Positions 9,624 through 17,208 of a DNA stretch of 64,000 nt are shown piece by piece. Numbering within the stretch: position 1 is the stretch's first letter; each line of letters begins with the position of its first letter. The DNA comes from Bacteroidetes bacterium 37-13 (lineage in GTDB: Bacteria; Bacteroidota; Bacteroidia; Chitinophagales; LD1). Below the pieces are notes generated by a model that did not search any database, was not told where the DNA came from, and saw nothing but the letters and a program-made list of their open reading frames with translations. The position numbers and the translations under genes were made by a program. The stretch covers positions 124,001-188,000 of the forward strand of contig MKTC01000040.1 of the NCBI GenBank assembly GCA_001897535.1. Direction: 5' to 3'.

Positions 9624-9694
9624 ACCATTCTAAAAATATTAAATATTGGACTATTTAATATTTAGAATTGGTATTAATTGTGATTGCACATCTG

Positions 9695-9988
9695 TGATAG
9701 TTCAATCTTATACCATTTTGAAATACAAATTAGTCCATTTCTAAACGGTATCCCGATTTACGGGAGTAAACAATGCCGATGTGATAGTCGTTTAGAACAA
9801 TTTTATACCATTTTTGAAATACAAATTAGTCCATTTCTAAACAGTATAATGCCGATGTGATAGTCGTTTAGAACAATTTTATTGGTTTATTACGAATATC
9901 CAATCGGTATTATTGGTCTTTCCGATTTATGCGGAAGTAAACATTACGAATATCCAATCGGTATTAGTTTCTCAAGATTGAACTATCA
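9695..9988. repeat. Repeat cluster bounded by a 15-bp inverted repeat (left island flank)
   Basis: The cluster is bounded by tgatagttcaatctt and its inverse aagattgaactatca. It holds unit A (9708-9806), unit B (about 9804-9886) and unit D (9911-9966). Unit B matches A but lacks exactly the 20-nt hairpin module cccgatttacgggagtaaac. The phrase attacgaatatccaatcggt occurs twice. Units A and D recur fused at 15958-16109, on the other side of the three-gene cassette. No ORF is present. Overall, 9449-10112 holds only the terminator, these repeats and the promoter of the next gene. Confidence 0.85.
9708..9806 (+). repeat. 99-bp perfect direct repeat, left copy
   Basis: Reading the two copies base by base, 9708-9806 is identical to 15958-16056. 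It starts ttataccattttgaaatac and ends gtttagaacaattttat. A small hairpin (tcccg attta cggga) sits in the middle. The two copies lie in the same orientation and bracket the three-gene cassette. Confidence 0.93.
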
Positions 9989-10051
9989 GTTATTACATCG
10001 GATTATAGTGTAGAAAACAGCCACACTTCCAAATTTAGTTTTGTTAATTAT

Positions 10052-10083
10052 TTTGAAATAAAACAAAAAAGTGTTTACATTCG
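10052..10083 (+). promoter_or_regulatory. Bacteroidota-type promoter of the surface cassette
   Basis: TTTG at 10052-10055 and TACATTCG at 10076-10083 are separated by 20 nt. This matches the Bacteroidota -33/-7 pattern TTTG-N19-21-TAnnTTTG except for one base in the -7 box. The predicted transcript would start near 10090, about 23 nt before the ATG at 10113. That agrees with 10113, rather than 10193, being the real start of the first cassette gene. Confidence 0.6.
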
Positions 10084-10141
10084 TTCATCCATTCACTTTA
10101 AAACTTTATTCCATGAAAAAACATTCCAATTCAAAAATCTC

Positions 10142-10153
10142 GGGGGGGGGGGG
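10142..10153 (+). repeat. Poly-G tract (G12), probable phase-variation switch
   Basis: Twelve consecutive G lie 29 nt after the ATG at 10113, in an otherwise AT-rich genome. From that ATG the frame with G12 runs MKKHSNSKIS-Gly run and stops at a taa after three more codons. With 13 (or 10 or 16) G, the ATG joins the long ORF downstream and gives a complete signal peptide, SRLVKTAFFAISLMLL up to ALKAQ. This is the arrangement of a slipped-strand contingency locus. A homopolymer length error in the assembly would look the same. Confidence 0.75.
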
Positions 10154-10192
10154 AGCAGACTTGTAAAGACTGCTTTTTTCGCAATTAGTTTA

Positions 10193-11713
10193 ATGCTGCT
10201 TATGCCTCCTGCATTAAAAGCACAAACGCCCGTTCTGTTAGCTCCAGACACTTCTCCGGTAGAATCAACCGTTTTATCGGAATACAGTGGCAATTTGGGA
10301 ATAGGTGTTGCCTCGCCCACCGTAAAGTTAGATGTAGATGGTGCCGGCAAATTTACAGGCACCATAGAAGCGCAAAAGCTAAAACTTACAGACGGGGTAA
10401 TAGACGGTACGGGAACACTCTATTTATCCCCTACTGGCAGCGGAAGCCTAAAAATGATAATTGGCGCCAATGCTAATGTTGCTATTGGTCAGTCAAATAC
10501 TTTTGGCAGTGGTGCAAATAATTTAATTGTGGGTACAAGTAATGTTTTGAGCAGCGCGGCAAGCCATCATTTTATTACAGGCATTTCAAATACGGTATCG
10601 GGTTTACTTGGTTTTACGCATGGTTATGGCAACAATATAAATGCAGGTGTTCTTGCGGGTTTTAATTATGCCATAGGCAAAGAAAATACAATCAATTTTA
10701 ACGAAACAATTGCATTAGACGGTTTTAATTATGCTTTGGGAATGAGCAATGAAATTACCTCCAACAGTAAATACGGTGGTAATTTTGTGTTTGGAGGCAG
10801 CAATAAAATCACTTTTACATCAAGCGAAAACTCATCGGGTTTGAATTATATATTGGGCTTATCTAACAAAATAAATGTTAATACATCAAGTGCCGACATA
10901 GATATGGGCTTAAACTATATAAACGGGGTTGCAAACTCAATTTCGGGAAATAGTACATTATGCTTTCAATCAGGCTTATTCCTCAGCTCAACCAATTCAA
11001 ATTTATCTTTTACGATGGGGCATGGAGATGTTGATAATATGCAGCCGCTTGTAAATAACCACCCCAGCAGCCTGATGGTGGGTTTTGGTATTCAGCCAAC
11101 ATTTTTTGTACAGGATAACCATGCAGGAATAAATACTACATCAACAGAAGATGCAGCATTGCGTATTAGTTCAAAAGATGGTTACGGCACAAAATTGGAT
11201 ATAAAAGCCGGAGGCACAAATGGCTGGCAAAACCAAATCAGGTTTGTGGATAGCATGAACAATTTCAGGCATTTGATAGTGGATAATTTTGAAAAAAATC
11301 ACTTGGTAATAATGCCGGGTTACTGGAATGACGGCAACCCAGTGGCAAATAATATTCTTCAGGTTGAAGGTAAAATGTTTATTGGGAATGAACAACCCAA
11401 TGGTTCCTTTGCTGATTACAAGTTAGGTATTGACGGAATGATAGTTGCCAAACGATATGTGGTGCAAGTGAATAGTTGGGCAGATAATGTTTTTGAAGAA
11501 AGCTATCCTTTGGCAACGCTAAGTGAAGTTGAAAATTTTGTAAAAGAGAATAAGCACTTGCCGGAAATACCAAGTGAAAAAGAGGTTTTGGCAAATGGGG
11601 TAAGTTTAGAGGAAATGAACCGCTTGCTACTGCAAAAAGTAGAGGAGTTAACACTTCACCTTATCAGGCATCAGAAGGAAATTGAGTTGTTGAAATCTAA
11701 TAACTGCAAATAG
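10193..11713 (+). CDS. Surface fibre protein with YadA-head-like repeats and conserved coiled-coil C-terminus (start out of frame)
   Basis: The ORF track starts at an internal ATG (10193). The natural start is probably 10113, which is separated from this frame by the G12 tract. The mature part shows a repeating pattern of G-x-x/S-N-x-I units (GTSNVLSS, GISNTVSG, GMSNEITS, GGSNKITF, GLSNKINV) spaced through about residues 90-270, as in YadA/Hia head beta-rolls. The last ~70 residues contain the Bacteroidota fibre motif HLPEIPSEKEV followed by a leucine-heptad coiled coil (EEMNRLLLQKVEELTLHL). No T9SS sorting domain is seen. It is likely a trimeric surface fibre. The gene is 21 bp from the next one, so the three cassette genes form an operon. 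Confidence 0.75.
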   Translation: MLLMPPALKAQTPVLLAPDTSPVESTVLSEYSGNLGIGVASPTVKLDVDGAGKFTGTIEAQKLKLTDGVIDGTGTLYLSPTGSGSLKMIIGANANVAIGQSNTFGSGANNLIVGTSNVLSSAASHHFITGISNTVSGLLGFTHGYGNNINAGVLAGFNYAIGKENTINFNETIALDGFNYALGMSNEITSNSKYGGNFVFGGSNKITFTSSENSSGLNYILGLSNKINVNTSSADIDMGLNYINGVANSISGNSTLCFQSGLFLSSTNSNLSFTMGHGDVDNMQPLVNNHPSSLMVGFGIQPTFFVQDNHAGINTTSTEDAALRISSKDGYGTKLDIKAGGTNGWQNQIRFVDSMNNFRHLIVDNFEKNHLVIMPGYWNDGNPVANNILQVEGKMFIGNEQPNGSFADYKLGIDGMIVAKRYVVQVNSWADNVFEESYPLATLSEVENFVKENKHLPEIPSEKEVLANGVSLEEMNRLLLQKVEELTLHLIRHQKEIELLKSNNCK

Positions 11714-11734
11714 TTAACACTTAAAAATGGAGCT

Positions 11735-14233
11735 ATGAACAAGCATTTAAAGTTATTGGGTTATCTGTTTGCCTGCCTGTATGCGGCTTATGTTGATGCA
11801 CAATACATAACGCTTAATGGCAACAGGTTTCATGACCAAACCGGAGAGCCGTTTTATCCGGTGATATGTAATTATGGTGTAAGGTTATCGTGCCAAAACT
11901 GCAACACAGGCACTTTGATTTCTGGCTTTAGTAGCGGCAGAATAAACTGTACCCCTTCAGATTACACGCTACATCCCAATCCCTATTATGGCTCTACCCG
12001 AGAGTTTGAAGAACCGTTTAATAAAGGTTTGGAAAAAATTAGTGCAGACCTCACTAAAATAAAAGAGATGGGTTTTAACACCGTGCGTGTTATGATGGAA
12101 TTTCATGAAAACAAGCATTTTAAAATGGATAACGGCAATGTTGTGTCCGATGAACCGGGTGGCAGGGTGATATGCCTAAAGTATGACAATGCGGAGAGCG
12201 ATTACAATAGCTGGTGGGGTAACTTTTTCAGGATAATGCCGCCATATACATCCGACAGCAACCTGCACCATATTTTACTGCCTGCTATTCATAATTTTTT
12301 AGATGTTGCAAATAATGTTGGCTTGCAGGTAATTCTTGTTACCGGAGGCAGTTGCATTTCGGCTTCGGGTGATGCTTCTTACCAAAGAGACGGCTCTGTT
12401 GAAAACCTTGCACAGGCAGAGGATTATAGAGATTATATGGAAGTACTTACAGCTAATCTCAAAAACCGTACGGAATTGTTAGCTTATGATTTATATAATG
12501 AGATGTCTTATGGTATAAAAATATGGAATCCAAACGACCCTATCCCCAGTAACCGCTCATGGGGACCCAGTACAACCGATAAAAAAGAAGAAATATGTAA
12601 CTTTACCGCTATGTGGTATGATGCTATTAAAGCGGTTGACTCCAATCACCTTATTTCTATATCATCCGGAAATATATTTGGCGTGTTTGATTACGACCCC
12701 GCTATAATAAAAACGGACTTGCACGATTATCACGAATATCCTTACAATTATATACAGGGCTTTGAACTGTGGGGTAATTTCTTTACACCTGCCCAAATAC
12801 GGGAGCGTTGGCTTAGCAGGTACGAAATTATGTTTTACTGGCAAAAAAACAACAACCCCACATCTTGGATACTTAGCGAAACTGCTGCCAGTGCGTGGAC
12901 GGCACAGGGGCAGGATGTTTTCGGGCAAAGTACCAATACAAACGCTCCCGGCTACACGACCAATGCTGAATTTGTAGGCGAAAATTTCAGCCAGCCGCCA
13001 TTTTCTTATGGCTCTTACCAAGACCAACTTGATTTTGCAAGGCAAACACAGCAGATGGTGTTGAACCATTCGGGTGCAGGCTACGGGTGGTGGGAGTTTA
13101 TGTGGAATGAACGAAACGCACCTTTTAACAGTGCAAAAGAATTTTCCGAACAATTTATAGGGCTGTTAGATAGAGGCGACCCTGCCGCACAAGGCAGTGG
13201 CTATGTGTATAACAACTCGCTCGACCGCCCTGTGGTGGCAGCCTTTAATACAAACCCCATTACCAAGCCCCAGCCCGGTTCCGGCACAATGCCCGACAAT
13301 TATTACAACCCATTCGGTGGAGATTCTCAAACTAACTACACCATTACAGGAAAAATTGTTGACCAAATTGGCAATCCTATAAAAGATGCTGTGTTAATGG
13401 CAAGAAACTATTGGGATGAAGATGATTCATTTCCAAAAAAGTACAAATGTTTCCCGTTTACATTTTCTAAACCTGACGGCACTTTTCAATTGACTGCACC
13501 GATTGAACACTACTATTCATCAACATCACCTGTTATTGATTACAGCAAATTTTTGATGCTTGAATACACCGCCCCCGCAGCAAGCAAGGATAAAATTTTT
13601 GCATGGGCATTACCTGACGGAAATGGGGGCAACATAGGCAACCTGACATTGCAGCGCGGGGTAAACATATTCGATAAAAAGGTTGAGAACCTTGTTATTA
13701 ACTCCGGCAACTCGCCTATTGAAATCACCGCCCGCAACAAGCTCACGCTGCAAAATGTAACGGTGGAAAGCACAGGCATTGCCGATTTCCATGCCTCAGA
13801 CATGGTAGAATTGCTGCCGGGTTTTGAAGCAGCAGAAGGTAGTTTTGTGGATATTTACATTGCTCCGGTTGGTTTTAACTGCGATTCGCTTACTAATCTT
13901 TCTTACAAAACAGATGAAACACGCTTCTATAAAACAGATGGAGAAGAAGTAGTTACCGAAAAGAGGATTGAGGTGCGCTATATGCCGGCAGCTTCAACTA
14001 TAAAACTACTCCCCAACCCTGCAACCAATATAGTGTTTGTTGAATCTGAAACAGATGGAATCTGCACTTTGATTATTACCGACATGAACGGCAGGCAGGT
14101 TTATTCAAATACCTTTATGCTACGGGGGCGGTATGCTGTTGATGTATCTGCCTTTGCTCCGGGTAACTACCTTGTAAAAGCCATAACTCAATCACAAACT
14201 GAAATCTTTAAACTTTTTGTAAACAAAAAATAA
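11735..14233 (+). CDS. Secreted GH5-like glycoside hydrolase with T9SS type A sorting domain
   Basis: The 832-aa protein has a signal peptide (MNKHLKLLGYLFACLYAAYVDAQ) and a cellulase-like (beta/alpha)8 domain to about residue 500. LLAYDLYNEMSYG holds the likely acid/base Glu after Asn, and SWILSETAAS the likely nucleophile Glu, as in clan A glycosidases. A carboxypeptidase-regulatory-like beta domain follows (YTITGKIVDQIGNPIKDAV, about 530-600). Then comes the Bacteroidota motif MVELLPGFEAAEGSF, and last a T9SS type A domain (LLPNPATN to the end). It would be exported and anchored on the cell surface to act on a polysaccharide that I cannot name. GC-rich codons (gcc, ggc, acc) are clearly commoner than in flanking genes, which suggests transfer. 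Confidence 0.82.
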   Translation: MNKHLKLLGYLFACLYAAYVDAQYITLNGNRFHDQTGEPFYPVICNYGVRLSCQNCNTGTLISGFSSGRINCTPSDYTLHPNPYYGSTREFEEPFNKGLEKISADLTKIKEMGFNTVRVMMEFHENKHFKMDNGNVVSDEPGGRVICLKYDNAESDYNSWWGNFFRIMPPYTSDSNLHHILLPAIHNFLDVANNVGLQVILVTGGSCISASGDASYQRDGSVENLAQAEDYRDYMEVLTANLKNRTELLAYDLYNEMSYGIKIWNPNDPIPSNRSWGPSTTDKKEEICNFTAMWYDAIKAVDSNHLISISSGNIFGVFDYDPAIIKTDLHDYHEYPYNYIQGFELWGNFFTPAQIRERWLSRYEIMFYWQKNNNPTSWILSETAASAWTAQGQDVFGQSTNTNAPGYTTNAEFVGENFSQPPFSYGSYQDQLDFARQTQQMVLNHSGAGYGWWEFMWNERNAPFNSAKEFSEQFIGLLDRGDPAAQGSGYVYNNSLDRPVVAAFNTNPITKPQPGSGTMPDNYYNPFGGDSQTNYTITGKIVDQIGNPIKDAVLMARNYWDEDDSFPKKYKCFPFTFSKPDGTFQLTAPIEHYYSSTSPVIDYSKFLMLEYTAPAASKDKIFAWALPDGNGGNIGNLTLQRGVNIFDKKVENLVINSGNSPIEITARNKLTLQNVTVESTGIADFHASDMVELLPGFEAAEGSFVDIYIAPVGFNCDSLTNLSYKTDETRFYKTDGEEVVTEKRIEVRYMPAASTIKLLPNPATNIVFVESETDGICTLIITDMNGRQVYSNTFMLRGRYAVDVSAFAPGNYLVKAITQSQTEIFKLFVNKK

Positions 14234-14240
14234 TGAACTT

Positions 14241-15905
14241 ATGAAAACAATTAATCAAACATGCCTGATTTTGCTATTGCTGTTTATGGCTGTTTCTGCT
14301 TATGCTCAAAAATGGCAGTGGGCACATAGTGGAGGGAATTCTGAATTTGTTCCACCTGATGCAGGTTATAAAGTAGTTGCTGGTGAAAACGACACTATTT
14401 TCACTCATGGTGCGTTTTACAATAAATTAAAATTAGATGTAAATTATAGTATTCCAAGTGCCAGATTTATAGCTAAGTACACTCCTAATGGAACACCGAT
14501 ATCATCTTCGCTGATTATGAAAGCAACTGCTTATGCAGGATTAACAACACCACTATTCTGTACTTCGGATAAGAAAAATTTTTACTTGAGTGGAGAAATT
14601 TCTGATAGTTACTATTTTGATACCATATTAGCGAAGGGAGTAGGTGGAGGTTATATTGCCAAATTTGACGAAAATACCCGTTGCAAGTGGATAAAAGCAG
14701 GAATATCTAATAATATTCAATCAATGGCTTTTGATAATAGAGGCAATATGTATATCACAGGTTCAATCGAAAACAGCATAGCAATGATAGATACATTTAG
14801 GATGTATAATAATTCAATAACTATTGGGGGTGGTTCCAGTCCTTGGGCATATATGGCTAAGTTAGATTCCAACGGTAAATGTATTTGGGTAAAGCAAAGC
14901 TATGGACGTATGGGATTTGGACGCACTGCGATGGTCAATAACAATTTGTATGGTATAGTCAGCATAGACAGTTGCGTAATCTTTGGCAGCGAAACCTATT
15001 GCCCTACTGGCTCTTTCCTGATGCAATTGGATACATCAGGGAAGGCGAAGTGGTTTAGTCCTTTGAAACAATTAAGCGGGGGTAGTGTCTATAGCGGAAT
15101 AGGAGTTGATAAAATCGGAAACTGCTATGTAGCAGGTAATTTTGATGGCAACATTGGTTTATTGAAAGATACCATATATAAGAGTGGAAAGGGAACGTTA
15201 GAAGTATTTTTAATAAAATATAAGCCAGACGGCTCAGTTGCATGGCATCGCCAAATATATAGCGATAGCATAGTTGGTATTAGGGGCATTCACACCAATG
15301 ATGCAGGATATACATATATAGTGGGAATATTCTCAGGCACTGCTGTTTTTGGTAATGATGTGATTAGAGCAAAACCAGGTACTGATACTGTGAAAACAGC
15401 AGCGAGAAATATGTTTATAGCCCGTTATGATGCCGATGGCAATTATTTGGGTGTAAAAACAGTTTACAATGCCATAGCCAATAATATCACTACGGATGAT
15501 TCAGGCAGCGCAATTGTTACAGGCAGTATTCACTTAGGCACAACCCATTTTGATGATATAGAGCGCACATCCAACGGAGGTGATGATTACTTTGTTGCCA
15601 AGCTGAGCGCCATTACAGGCAATAATAATACCATAAAAGAGGCAACGCTTAATGATAAACTGCTAATATATACTAACCCAAACAGCGGCACATTTACCAT
15701 TGAGGTACCTGCAAGCATAGCAGCCAACACAACCGCTCATTTGCAGATATACAATACGGCAGGCAGCCTCATCAAAAGCGAAACCGTGTATATCAGCAAT
15801 TCAACTATTGGCGTGGATATAGGAACCGTACAAAAAGGGCTTTATACCGTTACCATCACGGGCAGCGATGCAAAGAAATTTACAGGCAAAGTGATGGTGG
15901 AGTAG
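14241..15905 (+). CDS. Secreted beta-propeller (SBBP-like) protein with T9SS type A sorting domain
   Basis: The 554-aa product has a signal peptide ending SAYAQ. Repeats end in a shared motif: GYIAKFDENTRCKWIK, YMAKLDSNGKCIWVK, FLMQLDTSGKAKWFS, FLIKYKPDGSVAWHR, MFIARYDADGNYLGVK. At least five to six blades are visible, as in SBBP-type beta-propellers. The last ~80 residues (LLIYTNPNSGTFTIEV to the end) are a T9SS type A sorting domain. The gene begins 7 bp after the glycosidase stop, so the two are co-transcribed. It may bind ligand or scaffold partners at the cell surface; no enzyme motif is seen. Confidence 0.82.
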   Translation: MKTINQTCLILLLLFMAVSAYAQKWQWAHSGGNSEFVPPDAGYKVVAGENDTIFTHGAFYNKLKLDVNYSIPSARFIAKYTPNGTPISSSLIMKATAYAGLTTPLFCTSDKKNFYLSGEISDSYYFDTILAKGVGGGYIAKFDENTRCKWIKAGISNNIQSMAFDNRGNMYITGSIENSIAMIDTFRMYNNSITIGGGSSPWAYMAKLDSNGKCIWVKQSYGRMGFGRTAMVNNNLYGIVSIDSCVIFGSETYCPTGSFLMQLDTSGKAKWFSPLKQLSGGSVYSGIGVDKIGNCYVAGNFDGNIGLLKDTIYKSGKGTLEVFLIKYKPDGSVAWHRQIYSDSIVGIRGIHTNDAGYTYIVGIFSGTAVFGNDVIRAKPGTDTVKTAARNMFIARYDADGNYLGVKTVYNAIANNITTDDSGSAIVTGSIHLGTTHFDDIERTSNGGDDYFVAKLSAITGNNNTIKEATLNDKLLIYTNPNSGTFTIEVPASIAANTTAHLQIYNTAGSLIKSETVYISNSTIGVDIGTVQKGLYTVTITGSDAKKFTGKVMVE

Positions 15906-15957
15906 CAGAGAAATTGTTTATGCTGCCTTGCAGTTGCGAGATTGGAACACAGACAAA

Positions 15958-16109
15958 TTATACCATTTTGAAATACAAATTAGTCCATTTCTAAACGGTA
16001 TCCCGATTTACGGGAGTAAACAATGCCGATGTGATAGTCGTTTAGAACAATTTTATTGGTCTTTTCGATTTATGCGGAAGTAAACATTACGAGTATCCAA
16101 TTGGTATTA
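15958..16109 (+). repeat. Right-flank repeat: fused units A and D
   Basis: 15958-16056 is identical to 9708-9806, and 16054-16109 matches 9911-9966 at 53 of 56 positions. At the left flank these two units are separated by unit B; here they are continuous. The repeat begins 52 bp after the last cassette gene. The whole gene-free stretch 15906-16288 contains this repeat, about 90 bp of unassigned DNA (16110-16198), the duplicated efflux-gene tail and a terminator. Confidence 0.9.
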
Positions 16110-16198
16110 AAGACGTTGATGTTGCTTGATAAAACAGAAGAACAAAATGGCTATTAGCACTATTTTGAACTTTTGAGTGTCCTCTTGATGAAGTCGGG

Positions 16199-16257
16199 AG
16201 AAACAATTAGCTGCCGAAATTGATATTTACAAAGCACTTGGCGGTGGTTGGAACTAA
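16199..16257 (+). pseudogene. Duplicated 3' end of the TolC-family gene
   Basis: 16199-16253 is identical to 9390-9444, the last coding bases of the outer-membrane-factor gene. After that the copy reads aac taa where the gene reads aat tag, so it still encodes the same C-terminus (EKQLAAEIDIYKALGGGWN). Traces of similarity continue past the stop (aatctgag versus aactgag). It lacks any start. The copy lies beside a bidirectional terminator facing the convergent transketolase gene, so it is probably the original gene end, displaced 6.8 kb by insertion of the island. Confidence 0.9.
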
Positions 16258-16276
16258 AATCTGAGAACGAAAAAAT

Positions 16277-16304
16277 GCTTGGAGGTTATTAATAATCTCC
16301 AAGT
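16277..16304. terminator. Bidirectional terminator between displaced efflux-gene tail and transketolase gene
   Basis: gcttggaggttatt pairs with aataatctccaagt, with one G-U-type mismatch. On the plus strand a T-rich run (tgtttcttct) follows; on the minus strand cattttttcg follows. It overlaps the stop codon of the transketolase gene. It suits convergent genes and was probably the terminator of the efflux operon before the island arrived. Confidence 0.65.
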
Positions 16305-17134
16305 GTTTCTTCTAACTGACCCAAAGCATTTGCTAATTGCTCATCGTTTGGTGCAACACCGTGCCATTTATGACTGTTTAGCATAAAATCTACTCCGGCT
16401 CCCATTGCAGTTTTCATAATAATACCAATAGGTTTTCCTTTTCCGGTTTTAGATTTTGCATCGCCTAAAGTTTGCAGAACTTGCTGCATATCGTTGCCGT
16501 TTTCTAAATATAAAACTTCCCAACCAAAAGCTGTAAGCTTCGCATTCAAATCGCCTAAGGAAAGCACATTGTCTGTAGTGCCATCAATTTGCTGGCCGTT
16601 GTAATCTATGGCAGCAATCAAATTATCTACTTTGTTGTGTGCAGCAAACATCAATGCTTCCCAAATTTGTCCTTCTTGCAATTCGCCATCACCATGCAAA
16701 GTATAAACTAAGGCATTATCCTTATTCATTTTTTTAGTTAATGCTGCGCCAATTGCCACACTTAAACCTTGCCCAAGTGAACCAGAGGCAACACGAATGC
16801 CCGGCAAATGCTCATGTGTGGTTGGGTGTCCTTGCAATCTTGAATTTAGTTTTCTAAAAGTAGCCAATTCGCTTACCGAAAAATAACCTGCACGCGCCAA
16901 CACGCTGTACCAAAGTGGTGAAATATGTCCGTTTGAAAGAAAGAAAACATCTTCGCCAACAGCATTTTCATTAAACTTATTGCTGTGTTTCATGGCATCA
17001 AAATAAAGTGCTACCAAGTATTCTGTGCAGCCGAGAGAACCTCCCGGATGCCCGCTTTGTGGTGCATGAACCATACGTAAAATATCTCTGCGCACTTGCG
17101 AACAAATCTTCTTTAATTCCTCAATGTTAGCCAT
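16289..17134 (-). CDS. Transketolase, N-terminal (thiamine diphosphate-binding) subunit
   Basis: The 281-aa protein covers only the N-terminal third to half of a classical transketolase (about 660 aa), so it is a split-type subunit. It has the substrate-channel histidine region (HAPQSGHPGGSLG), HGDGELQEGQIWEA (the GDG...N-type ThDP/metal motif, continued by AIDYNGQQIDG), and GHPTTHEHLPGIRVASGSLGQGLS. It transfers two-carbon units in the non-oxidative pentose phosphate pathway, but needs the pyrimidine-binding C-terminal subunit, which is not encoded next to it or elsewhere in the window. The gene is convergent with the displaced tail of the efflux gene. Confidence 0.92.
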   Translation of the reverse strand: MANIEELKKICSQVRRDILRMVHAPQSGHPGGSLGCTEYLVALYFDAMKHSNKFNENAVGEDVFFLSNGHISPLWYSVLARAGYFSVSELATFRKLNSRLQGHPTTHEHLPGIRVASGSLGQGLSVAIGAALTKKMNKDNALVYTLHGDGELQEGQIWEALMFAAHNKVDNLIAAIDYNGQQIDGTTDNVLSLGDLNAKLTAFGWEVLYLENGNDMQQVLQTLGDAKSKTGKGKPIGIIMKTAMGAGVDFMLNSHKWHGVAPNDEQLANALGQLEETLGDY

Positions 17135-17208
17135 TCTATATTCTTTTTCGCAAAGGTATTTTTATTGCTCAATATTGTATAAACGCTTGTTGAAAAGCAC
17201 TTTTTTTA

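Noticed and set aside
9700-9990. Possible CRISPR array in the repeat cluster
   Set aside because: The repeats are few, of unequal length and themselves palindromic. There is no regular repeat-spacer pattern and there are no cas genes.
10093-10365. Minus-strand ORF with a poly-proline run opposite the G tract
   Set aside because: It is the shadow of the G12 tract and the signal-peptide region of the plus-strand gene; it has no start context or family.
12662-13153. 163-aa minus-strand ORF inside the glycosidase gene
   Set aside because: It lies opposite conserved GH5 sequence, with no recognisable protein family; a shadow ORF.
16199-16257. Duplicated gene tail read as a target-site duplication of an insertion sequence
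   Set aside because: 55 bp is far longer than the usual 2-14 bp target duplications, and there are no terminal inverted repeats at the junctions. An integration or recombination event fits better.
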